Source: Patescibacteria group bacterium (GTDB lineage: Bacteria; Patescibacteriota; Patescibacteriia; UBA11705; JABHMO01). From it: DNA of 36,038 nt. The DNA lies in NCBI GenBank assembly GCA_018818405.1, contig JAHIRY010000010.1, forward strand, positions 1 through 36,038. Direction: 5' to 3'. Positions within the stretch are counted from its first letter, which is position 1. Each line of letters begins with the position of its first letter. Below the pieces are notes generated by a model. That model had not been told where the DNA came from. It saw nothing but the letters and a program-made list of their open reading frames with translations, and did not search any database. Both the position numbers and the translations under genes were made by a program. Below, piece by piece: positions 1 through 8,269 of this stretch.

Positions 1-66
1 GGCGTGACGGAATTCATTACCTCATTTTATTTTGAAAATAGGTTCTAACTTGGTATAATAAGTGCA

Positions 67-128
67 CCATGAACCACTCGCTTTTTTAAATATAATCATG
101 TTTCAGTGAAATTTGCTCGGGTTCATGG
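67..128. repeat. Palindromic-ended repeat, copy 1 (inverted relative to copies 2 and 4)
   Basis: CCATGAACC...GGTTCATGG ends; reverse complement matches copies 2 and 4 nearly throughout; right end overlaps the encoded CCA of tRNA-Val(GAC). Confidence 0.8.
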
Positions 129-202
129 TGGGCAATAGAGGAGTCGAACCTCTGACCTTCTCGACGTCAACGAGACGCTCTAACCAACTGAGCTAATTGC
201 CC
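126..202 (-). tRNA. tRNA-Val(GAC), CCA encoded
   Basis: Reverse complement GGGCAATTAGCTCAGTTGGTTAGAGCGTCTCGTTGACGTCGAGAAGGTCAGAGGTTCGACTCCTCTATTGCCCACCA folds as a cloverleaf; anticodon loop TTGACGT. Confidence 0.95.
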
Positions 203-224
203 GTGAAGTACATGCATTCGCATG

Positions 225-249
225 ACTTCACGGCAAGCCGTGATTTTTT
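225..249 (+). terminator. Rho-independent terminator-like hairpin
   Basis: TCACGGC-AA-GCCGTGA followed by TTTTTT. Confidence 0.6.
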
Positions 250-310
250 GCGAAGCGATGCCTTATTTAAATTTATATCAAATACAATAGATAGTCAAAA
301 AAATGGCGGG

Positions 311-448
<138 letters not shown>

Positions 449-469
449 CTGAAGTACATGCTTCGCATG

Positions 470-495
470 ACTTCAGGGCTAGCCCTGATTTTTTT
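470..495 (+). terminator. Rho-independent terminator-like hairpin
   Basis: TCAGGGC-TA-GCCCTGA followed by TTTTTTT; covaries with the hairpin at 225..249. Confidence 0.6.
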
Positions 496-549
496 GCGAA
501 GCAAGATTTTTTTATGCGATAAAATCGCATTAGTCAATGAAATTGCTTG

Positions 550-608
550 CCATGAACCGGAGCAAACTTCAGTAATACTTTATTTAAATTAAAGAAGCGA
601 CCGGTTTC
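550..608. repeat. Palindromic-ended repeat, copy 3 (degenerate right end)
   Basis: CCATGAACCGGAGCAAACTTCAGTAA...AAGAAGCGACCGGTTTCTG resembles copies 2 and 4; not next to a tRNA. Confidence 0.6.
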
Positions 609-631
609 TGACAATATAAAATAATGGCTTG

Positions 632-695
632 CCATGAACCGGAGCAAATTTCACTTAAACGTATGATTATAATTAAAAAAGCGACTGGTTCATGG
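632..695. repeat. Palindromic-ended repeat, copy 4
   Basis: CCATGAACCGGAGCAAATTTCACTTAAACGTATGATTATAATTAAAAAAGCGACTGGTTCATGG; right end overlaps the CCA of tRNA-Ile. Confidence 0.8.
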
Positions 696-769
696 TGGGC
701 CTGCTGGGACTTGAACCCAGGACCCCCACTTTATAAGAGTGGTGCTCTAACCGGCTGAGCTACAGGCCC
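693..769 (-). tRNA. tRNA-Ile(UAU), CCA encoded
   Basis: Reverse complement GGGCCTGTAGCTCAGCCGGTTAGAGCACCACTCTTATAAAGTGGGGGTCCTGGGTTCAAGTCCCAGCAGGCCCACCA; anticodon stem CCACT/AGTGG, loop CTTATAA. Confidence 0.9.
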
Positions 770-842
770 GAAATAAAAATTAAACAATTGAATTGTTATT
801 GATAATTTTCGGTTATTATCGTGAGAATCGTATCAAAAATAT

Positions 843-1997
843 TCATTTTTGTCGAATGAATGAAATTCTCGACATTATTGGCCGTTTACTGATTTTTTTC
901 AATTTTTCCAGAATCTCCTGAATCGGACAATCAAGTTTTATTTTTAGCGGATTTTTTGTTCCTGACTCAGAAATGTTGGAAAATATATTTTTCAGATCAA
1001 TGTTTTTTTCCGATTTGAGCAGGCAAAATTTTTCATTCTCTTTCTCGTAAAATAGCGCGGTCAATTCGATCGTCGGAATGCAAGCGATCAATTCTTCGAT
1101 CAACGCGGGCAGATCTTTTTCCGTCGCTCCTGTTGCTGAAAATTCTTCTTCCTTTATTTCCGCCCAAGCGATCTTCTGATTTTCATCTGTTTGCAGATTC
1201 AAGAGAACTCGTCCCCAGAGTCTCATGCTGTTGACCGTTTTTGTCTGATACAACTTGCGCACAATCATCTCGCGTTCTGCGCCGGCGGCGAGCAGACAGC
1301 TGGCAATGTGCAGAGTTTTCGGCGTCACGCTCGGAATTTTAAAACTTTTCGTTTTTTCAATCATGCCGGCCAACAGGCAAGTGGCGATCGATTCATCCAT
1401 GAAATTCGAATCCAGCATTTCAATCATTTCGTAAATTATTTCCGAAATCGATATTGCCGTAATGTTGATCAAATTCAGCTGGCCGTAATGTTCATTTTCC
1501 GGAGAATGGTCAATGTTGATTATCGGAGTTTGATAAAAAAAATCAGCGTTTTCTTCGAATAATGCGCCCATTGATTCCAGATCAGGCGCATTGAGCGCGA
1601 CAATCAGATCATGTTTGTAAACCGAATCAAATATTTTGACATCATCTTTCAATAAATTTATTTTCGTTCCGTCCACAAAAATATTCAATCGTCCGCCGGA
1701 GATTTCATGCTTGATTTCCGGCTCCGCTATTTTTTCCGCGTCAAGACTGATGACGAATTTTTTCAATCCGCAAACATTGTTTTTGATCGATTCCGCGCCG
1801 GCAAGAAAATTGAAAACATGCTCAGCCGGCAATTCCGGACAAATGATGTCAGTATTTTTTCCCATTTTTTGCAATATTTTCGACAGCGCGAGACCGGCGG
1901 AAATTGCGTCTCCCGACGGATTGGCTTTGCAAACGATTACCGGGTTTCGGCTTCGCCGGAGCAGTTCATACAATTGCTGTTGCTGGTTGAACGACAT
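843..1997 (-). CDS. DHH-family phosphoesterase-like protein (NrnA-like), active-site motifs degenerate
   Basis: 384 aa; motif relics NPSGDAISAGLAL, NAPDLESMG, IDHSPENEHYG, AGMIEKTKSFK in the NrnA/RecJ-like order. Confidence 0.75.
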   Translation of the reverse strand: MSFNQQQQLYELLRRSRNPVIVCKANPSGDAISAGLALSKILQKMGKNTDIICPELPAEHVFNFLAGAESIKNNVCGLKKFVISLDAEKIAEPEIKHEISGGRLNIFVDGTKINLLKDDVKIFDSVYKHDLIVALNAPDLESMGALFEENADFFYQTPIINIDHSPENEHYGQLNLINITAISISEIIYEMIEMLDSNFMDESIATCLLAGMIEKTKSFKIPSVTPKTLHIASCLLAAGAEREMIVRKLYQTKTVNSMRLWGRVLLNLQTDENQKIAWAEIKEEEFSATGATEKDLPALIEELIACIPTIELTALFYEKENEKFCLLKSEKNIDLKNIFSNISESGTKNPLKIKLDCPIQEILEKLKKISKRPIMSRISFIRQK

Positions 1998-2149
1998 ATT
2001 TTGATGAAGAAAAAAGTTAACTATTCATATGCTGACAAGTATAGCAAATCTGAAATGTTAGGTGAAAGTAAAGTTTATATAACAACGATTGCGATGTCAA
2101 GCATATTGCCGTTGCCAATGCTGATTTTCGTTGAAATTGTCAAATTTAT

Positions 2150-2178
2150 TGTAATTGCACGGATTTTATGATAAAATT
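2150..2178 (+). promoter_or_regulatory. Putative sigma70-type promoter upstream of valS
   Basis: TTGTAA, 17-nt spacer, TAAAAT, 36 nt before the valS ATG. Confidence 0.45.
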
Positions 2179-2214
2179 AATTTGTTTTAAAGCCTATAAT
2201 CGAATTTAAATTTT

Positions 2215-5200
2215 ATGGAAATTCCAAAAACATACAGCCCGAAAGATTTTGAAGATGATATTTACAAAGACTGGGAAGCGCAAGAACTTTTCAATCCGGA
2301 CAAAATCAAACCGCGACGAAAAGAACATTTTTCCATTGTTCTGCCTCCCCCGAATGTCACCGGCACTTTGCATCTCGGCCACGCGTCAATGCTCGCGATC
2401 GAAGATTTGTTTGTTCGCTACAAAAGGATGCAAGGTTTTGACACCGCCTGGATTCCGGGAACTGATCACGCGGCCATTGCCACGCAAAATGTTGTTGAAA
2501 AAAAATTGTGGAAAGAAGAAGGAAAAACCCGGCACGATTTGGGCAGAGAAAGATTTTTGGAAAGAGTGGAAGCATATGTGGAAGATTCAAAAAATATAAT
2601 TCACAATCAGATTCGCAAAATGGGTGCGAGTCTTGATTGGAGCCGTGAAGCATACACTTTGGACGAAACCAGAGCGCGCGCCGTGCGTAAAGTTTTCAAG
2701 ATGATGTACGATGACGGTTTGATTTACCGCGGCTACAGAATTGTGAATTGGTGTCCGCGCTGCAAAACGACTTTGGCTGATGATGAAGTCGATTACAAGG
2801 AACAATCCGCCAAACTTTACACTTTCAAATACGACAAAAATTTTCCGTTCGCCATTGCCACGACCAGACCGGAAACAAAACTCGGAGACGCGGCCGTTGC
2901 CGTTAATCCGAATGATGAACGATATCAAGAATATATCGGCCAAATTTTTGATGTTAATTTTTGCGGAGTTGATTTGAAAATAAAAATCATCGCCGACGAT
3001 GCTGTTGAATCCGAATTCGGCACCGGCGCGCTCGGCGTCACTCCTGCGCACAGCGCGGTTGATTTTGACATGGCGCAAAAAAATAATTTGGAAATTATAA
3101 AAGTGATTGATGAAGACGCGAAAATGACGGACAAAGCGGGAAAATTCGCGGGAATGTCCGTTGAAGAAGCGAGAGAAAAAATCTCGGCTGAACTCGAAAA
3201 AAACGGATTGCTGGAAAAAACCGAAGAGCTCATCAATAATTTGTCTGTTTGTTATCGCTGTAAAAGCGCGATCGAACCGTTGACATCTGATCAATGGTTT
3301 ATCAATGTCAATAAAAAATTCAAAGTCCGCGGTTCTGAAATGAAAAAATCCGCGGGAAAAGAAGCGAGTTTGAAAGAACTTTCGCTCTCTGTTGTAAAAG
3401 ATAAAAACATAAACATAATTCCGGAGCGGTTTGAAAAAACATATTTTCATTGGATGGAAAATTTGCGCGATTGGTGCATTTCCCGCCAGCTCTGGTTCGG
3501 CCATCAAATTCCGGTTTGGTATTGCGAAGATTGCGCTGAATATGTTGTCACCGAACTTTCCGCCACCGAACTTTTCGTCATGCGCCACGGCGAAGCGAAA
3601 AATAATGTGCTCGACCAATTGAATTCTGATATTGAAAATCAAATAAACGGATTGACGGAAAAAGGAAAAGAACAAGTTGAAGCTGTTTTTGAAAAATTGA
3701 AAAATGAAAAAATCGGCGCGATTTATTGTTCTGATTTCAGGCGAACGAAAGAAACAGCTGCGATTATAAATGAAAAATTGAATTTGCCGATCATCGAAGA
3801 TCCTCGGCTGAGAGAAGTCGGCGTCGGTGAATTTGAAGGAAAACATGATGCGGAACTCGCAGCCTTCAGACAAAACAATTTCGCGCAGTGGCAAAATGAC
3901 AATCCGCACGGAATAGAATCTTTTGAAAGTTTGAAAACAAGAGTTTTCGCCTGTTTGGAAGAAATTGCGGAAAAATTTCCCGGCCAAAAAGTTTTAATCA
4001 TCACGCACGGCGATGTCTGCCGCATTGTTCAAGGTTTCAGAAAGAACATTGCCGATGAAAAACTTTTCAAAATGGATTATCCGCTGACCGGAGAGTATTT
4101 GCATTTGAAATTCGCGCCAATAAAATGCAAGTGCGGTTCGCAAAATTTGAAACAAGACGAAGACACTCTCGACACTTGGTTTTCAGCCGGACTTTGGACA
4201 TTCTCGACTTTGCTGGAAAAAGATTTTGAAACTTTCGACAAAAAAGAAAATCCGCTTTTAAAAAGATTTCATCCGACAACGGTTCTCGAAACCGGCTACG
4301 ATATTTTATTTTTCTGGGTCGCGCGCATGATTCTCATGACAACTTATGCGACGGGCGAAGTTCCGTTTGAAAATGTTTATTTGCACGGACTCATCCGCGA
4401 CAAAGAAGGCGACAAAATGTCAAAATCAAAACCCGAAACAGCGATCGATCCGCTCGACGCCGGTCGGAAATACGGATTTGACGCAGTGCGTTTGTCTCTG
4501 CTCATCGGCAATACGGCGGGCAATGATATTCGTTTATATGATGAAAAGATTGAAGGTTATCGAAATTTTGTGAATAAACTTTGGAATATTTCAAGATTTA
4601 TTTTGATGGAGCAAGGCGGGCGAGATAAGCAAGCAAGCGAGATAAGCGAGTTAAGCAAAACGCTGGCGGATCGATGGATTATTTCGAGATTCAACAAGTT
4701 GATTCGAGAAGTGACTAAATTGTTGGATGAATATAATTTTTCTTCTGCCGGCGAATTACTGCGCGAATTCACTTGGAATGATTTCGCGGATTGGTATTTG
4801 GAAATTTCCAAAGTGGAACAAAACAAAGAAGAGATGTTGAAATATATTTTTAAAAATTTGTTGAAGCTCTGGCATCCGTTCGTGCCGTTTGTGACGGAAA
4901 CAATTTGGAAACAAATGAATCCAAAAGAAAAATCGCTTATGATTTCCGAATGGCCGGAATTTGCTGAAAAAGCAATTGATGAAAACTCGGAAAAAGAATT
5001 TGAATCGGTTAAAGAATTGATAATCAAAATAAGAAATGTTCGCTCTGAAAATAAAGTTCAACCGGCAAAGAAAATAAGAATCTCAATAATTTCCGACAAT
5101 GAAAATTTAATAAAGGAACAGCGGGAAAATATCACTGCTTTGTCTCGAGCTGAAGTATTAACATTCACTCGGCAGGAACAGGAAAAATTCATAAAGGATT

Positions 5201-5445
5201 TTGTGCCCATGGGAGAAATATATTTTTATATGACTGATTTGATTGATCCTGAAAAAGAAAAGGAAAGAATTGAAAAAGAAAAAAATAATTTGGAAAACTA
5301 TATTTCAGGAATGGAAAAAAAATTGAGCAATGATGAGTTCGTTAACAACGCGCCAAGGCCGGTTGTTGAAGGAGAACGGCAAAAGTTGGCTGAGGCGCGG
5401 GAAAAGCTGGAGAAAATACTCGAACAGCTCGGGGCGTTGAAATAA
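2215..5445 (+). CDS. valS: Valyl-tRNA synthetase with internal histidine-phosphatase domain
   Basis: PPPNVTGTLHLGHA (HIGH), TTRPETKLGDAAVAV (CP1 editing), ISRQLWFGHQIPVWYC, DKMSKSKPETAIDP (KMSKS), anticodon-binding region and C-terminal coiled coil; insert FVMRHGEAKNN...ITHGD within the same ORF. Confidence 0.95.
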   Translation: MEIPKTYSPKDFEDDIYKDWEAQELFNPDKIKPRRKEHFSIVLPPPNVTGTLHLGHASMLAIEDLFVRYKRMQGFDTAWIPGTDHAAIATQNVVEKKLWKEEGKTRHDLGRERFLERVEAYVEDSKNIIHNQIRKMGASLDWSREAYTLDETRARAVRKVFKMMYDDGLIYRGYRIVNWCPRCKTTLADDEVDYKEQSAKLYTFKYDKNFPFAIATTRPETKLGDAAVAVNPNDERYQEYIGQIFDVNFCGVDLKIKIIADDAVESEFGTGALGVTPAHSAVDFDMAQKNNLEIIKVIDEDAKMTDKAGKFAGMSVEEAREKISAELEKNGLLEKTEELINNLSVCYRCKSAIEPLTSDQWFINVNKKFKVRGSEMKKSAGKEASLKELSLSVVKDKNINIIPERFEKTYFHWMENLRDWCISRQLWFGHQIPVWYCEDCAEYVVTELSATELFVMRHGEAKNNVLDQLNSDIENQINGLTEKGKEQVEAVFEKLKNEKIGAIYCSDFRRTKETAAIINEKLNLPIIEDPRLREVGVGEFEGKHDAELAAFRQNNFAQWQNDNPHGIESFESLKTRVFACLEEIAEKFPGQKVLIITHGDVCRIVQGFRKNIADEKLFKMDYPLTGEYLHLKFAPIKCKCGSQNLKQDEDTLDTWFSAGLWTFSTLLEKDFETFDKKENPLLKRFHPTTVLETGYDILFFWVARMILMTTYATGEVPFENVYLHGLIRDKEGDKMSKSKPETAIDPLDAGRKYGFDAVRLSLLIGNTAGNDIRLYDEKIEGYRNFVNKLWNISRFILMEQGGRDKQASEISELSKTLADRWIISRFNKLIREVTKLLDEYNFSSAGELLREFTWNDFADWYLEISKVEQNKEEMLKYIFKNLLKLWHPFVPFVTETIWKQMNPKEKSLMISEWPEFAEKAIDENSEKEFESVKELIIKIRNVRSENKVQPAKKIRISIISDNENLIKEQRENITALSRAEVLTFTRQEQEKFIKDFVPMGEIYFYMTDLIDPEKEKERIEKEKNNLENYISGMEKKLSNDEFVNNAPRPVVEGERQKLAEAREKLEKILEQLGALK
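4618..4661 (+). repeat. Short degenerate GCGAGATAAGC-type repeats within valS
   Basis: gggcgagataagcaagcaagcgagataagcgagttaagc, encoding GRDKQASEISELSK. Confidence 0.5.
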
Positions 5446-5483
5446 AAGTATTGTTTCTTGTAGCGCAACTGAAAATTATAAAT

Positions 5484-6323
5484 ATGGTGAATAAGAATCA
5501 ATCATTGGCGATTTTCGAAAATTTCAAAATTCGCCGGCATTACGATGAAAAAACTGAAACATGGTATTTTTCCGTTGTCGATATTATTTTTGCATTGACA
5601 GAAAGCAGTAATCCTACCGATTATTTAAAAAAGTTGAGAAAGCGAGATATGGAACTCGGAAATTATGTGGTGACAAATTGTCCCCAGGTAGAAATGATTA
5701 CAACAACAGGTAAAAAGAGAAAAACACTCGCAGGTACGGTGGAGCATTTGTTAAGAATAATTCAAGCGGTTCCGTCAAAAAAAGCCGAACCGATTAAACT
5801 CTGGCTGGCAAAAGTCGGATATGAGCGAATGCAAGAAATGGTTAATCCGGAAATCGCATTAAATCGTTCGCGTGAATATTGGCAAAAACAGGGAAGAAGC
5901 GAGAAGTGGATTCAACAGCGAATGTCAGGACAGGAAACCAGAAACAAGCTGACGGATTATTGGGCTGAGAATGATGTGAAAAAAGGCAATGAATTTGCGA
6001 TTTTGACAAATATTATTCACGAAGAATGGAGCGGTTTAACAGTTCAAGAACATAAAAAATCAAAGAGTTTGAAAACGCAAAATTTGCGAGATCACATGAG
6101 CGAAGCTGAACTTATTTTTACGGCGCTAGCGGAATTGTCCACCAGAGAGATTGCGAATGCCATGAAAGCGTGCGGACTGGAAGAGAATAAACTGCCGGCA
6201 AAGAGAGGCGGTAAGATTGCCAAGGGCGCGCGAATTGCCTTGGAAAAAAAGACAGGCAAAAGCATAATAACCAATGAAAATTTTTTGTCGCCGGCAAAAG
6301 TGAACCGGCGGAAATTAAAATAA
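5484..6323 (+). CDS. Bro-N / antirepressor-like domain protein
   Basis: N-terminal WYFSVVDIIFALTESSNPTDYLKKLRKRD resembles Bro-N; ATG at 5484 preferred over the 5451 start. Confidence 0.75.
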   Translation: MVNKNQSLAIFENFKIRRHYDEKTETWYFSVVDIIFALTESSNPTDYLKKLRKRDMELGNYVVTNCPQVEMITTTGKKRKTLAGTVEHLLRIIQAVPSKKAEPIKLWLAKVGYERMQEMVNPEIALNRSREYWQKQGRSEKWIQQRMSGQETRNKLTDYWAENDVKKGNEFAILTNIIHEEWSGLTVQEHKKSKSLKTQNLRDHMSEAELIFTALAELSTREIANAMKACGLEENKLPAKRGGKIAKGARIALEKKTGKSIITNENFLSPAKVNRRKLK

Positions 6324-6448
6324 GGATAGAAAGTTGAAAAATCTTCGCAGAAAATAAAAAAAAACGAGAGGGAGCAGCCTTCGGACGAAACCTTGGGCGT
6401 GTCCTCTCATCATGATATTGCAATAATAACAAATTATTTATAGATAGT

Positions 6449-7645
6449 ATGTCAAAAATGAATATTGAAACAAATGCGGAAAAAATCAATGAACTTTTAA
6501 CTCGCGGAGTTGAAAATATTTTTCCCAACAGAGAATTTTTGGAAGAGAAATTAAAAAAAGGCGAACAGTTAAAATTGTATTTGGGAATCGATCCGACCGG
6601 TCCGACTCTGCACCTCGGCCATGCGATCAATTTGATGAAAATGAAGCAATTCCAAGAACTCGGCCACAAAGTGATTTTGCTGATCGGCAGTTTTACCGCC
6701 ATGATCGGCGATCCGACTGACAAAATGGCGGTGAGAAAGCCGTTGACTCGCGAACAAGTGCTGGAAAATTGTGAAAAATACAAAGAACAAGCTTCGGTTT
6801 TGCTGAATTTTGACGGAGAAAATCCGGCGGAATTGAAATACAATGACGAATGGCTGGGAAAGTTGAATTTCGGTGAGATTTTGGATATCGCCTCTCATCT
6901 CACGGTTCAGCAATTGCTGGAGCGCGACATGTTTGAAAAAAGAATGAAAGACGGAAAGCCGATCGGGCTTCATGAATTTTTATATCCGCTGATGCAAGGT
7001 TATGATTCCGTTGCCATGGAGGTTGACGGCGAAGTCGGCGGCAATGATCAGACTTTCAACATGCTTGTCGGCAGAAATCTTTTGAAAACAATGAAGCATA
7101 AAGAAAAATTCGTTTTGACGAATAAATTGCTGGTTGATCCGACCGGAAAGAAAATGGGAAAAACCGAAGGAAACATGATTACATTGGAAGATTCGGCCAA
7201 TGAAATGTTCGGCAAGGTCATGGCTTGGCCGGATGAAATGATTTTACCGGGTTTTGAACTTTGCACTTCGGTCGAAGATCTTTCAACTCTTGAAAATCGG
7301 TTGAAATCAGGTGAAAATCCGCGCGATTTGAAATTGGAATTGGGTGAAAAAGTTGTGGAAATTTATCACGGCGCGGAGGAATCGAAAAAAGCGCGGCAAA
7401 ATTTCATTGATACATTTTCAAAAAAAGAAACGCCCGATGAAATGCCGGAATCGGATCTGGCGGGAAAAAATATTGTCGATGTTCTAGTCGAAAGCGGACT
7501 GGTTCCGTCAAAATCGGAAGCAAAGAGAACAATCGAGCAAAAAGGCGTGTATCTCAATGACGAGGTAGTGGAAAATTTTGAAACAAATGTTGAAAGCGGC
7601 GATATCATTAAAAAAGGAAAAAGGTTTTTTGTGAGAATAGTATAA
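6449..7645 (+). CDS. tyrS: Tyrosyl-tRNA synthetase
   Basis: YLGIDPTGPTLHLGHAINL, VGGNDQTFNMLVGR, DPTGKKMGKTEGNMI and C-terminal S4-like domain. Confidence 0.95.
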   Translation: MSKMNIETNAEKINELLTRGVENIFPNREFLEEKLKKGEQLKLYLGIDPTGPTLHLGHAINLMKMKQFQELGHKVILLIGSFTAMIGDPTDKMAVRKPLTREQVLENCEKYKEQASVLLNFDGENPAELKYNDEWLGKLNFGEILDIASHLTVQQLLERDMFEKRMKDGKPIGLHEFLYPLMQGYDSVAMEVDGEVGGNDQTFNMLVGRNLLKTMKHKEKFVLTNKLLVDPTGKKMGKTEGNMITLEDSANEMFGKVMAWPDEMILPGFELCTSVEDLSTLENRLKSGENPRDLKLELGEKVVEIYHGAEESKKARQNFIDTFSKKETPDEMPESDLAGKNIVDVLVESGLVPSKSEAKRTIEQKGVYLNDEVVENFETNVESGDIIKKGKRFFVRIV

Positions 7646-7657
7646 GCTACTGATTTG

Positions 7658-7694
7658 CTACATGATTTACTGATTCGTTACTGATTTACGTGAT
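7658..7694. repeat. Left arm of 37-bp imperfect inverted repeat
   Basis: ctacatgatttactgattcgttactgatttacgtgat; 33/37 identical to the reverse complement of 8216..8252. Confidence 0.8.
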
Positions 7695-7783
7695 TGTGGT
7701 TTTGATTTGTAAGGAGTAATGTTTAATTGTCATACTGAGCTACTGATGCGTTTCGTATAATTAGTAAATAATATTAATAGTAG

Positions 7784-8176
7784 ATGCAGAAGAAGGTTGA
7801 TTCAAAATATATTTATTCCGACTTGAGTCGTGAAATTATCGGTATTTGTTTTTCTGTGTATAATGAATTGGGTGCATATAGATATGAAAAAATTTATCAA
7901 AAAGCAATGGCGATTGAATTTGAGAGGAGAAATATAAAATTTGAATCAGAAGTGCCCGCGAAAATATTTTATAAAGGCGTTAATATTGGAAAAAGAAGAT
8001 TCGATTTTGTTGTTGATAGCAAGGTTGTGGTTGAATTGAAAGTTAGAGGTTATCCAAAGAAAACGGATTATGAGCAAGTTCATGAATATTTGAAAATTTC
8101 AAAATTAAAATTAGGCTTATTGATATTTTTCTCCGGCAAAAATGTAAAAATTAGAAGAATAATCAACCTTTATTAA
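7784..8176 (+). CDS. GxxExxY-family protein (PD-(D/E)XK-like)
   Basis: SREIIGICFSVYNELGAYRYEKIYQKAMAIEFERR...FDFVVDSKVVVELKVRG. Confidence 0.8.
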   Translation: MQKKVDSKYIYSDLSREIIGICFSVYNELGAYRYEKIYQKAMAIEFERRNIKFESEVPAKIFYKGVNIGKRRFDFVVDSKVVVELKVRGYPKKTDYEQVHEYLKISKLKLGLLIFFSGKNVKIRRIINLY

Positions 8177-8215
8177 TTTACCGCATGACGGCTGTAGATT
8201 TCAGATGCGCATATT

Positions 8216-8252
8216 ATCATGTAAATCTGTAATCAATCAGTAAATCATGTAG
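8216..8252. repeat. Right arm of 37-bp imperfect inverted repeat
   Basis: atcatgtaaatctgtaatcaatcagtaaatcatgtag pairs with 7658..7694 at 33/37 positions. Confidence 0.8.
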
Positions 8253-8269
8253 TCTCAACCAATCGTTAT

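Noticed and set aside
2587-3987. 466-aa minus-strand ORF opposite valS
   Set aside because: Antisense shadow of a GAA/AAA-rich coding region, giving a Phe/Ile/Arg-rich translation with no recognizable domain; valS on + is unambiguous.
6365-6409. T-box riboswitch upstream of tyrS
   Set aside because: No AGGGUGGNACCGCG-like T-box motif or specifier loop could be seen.
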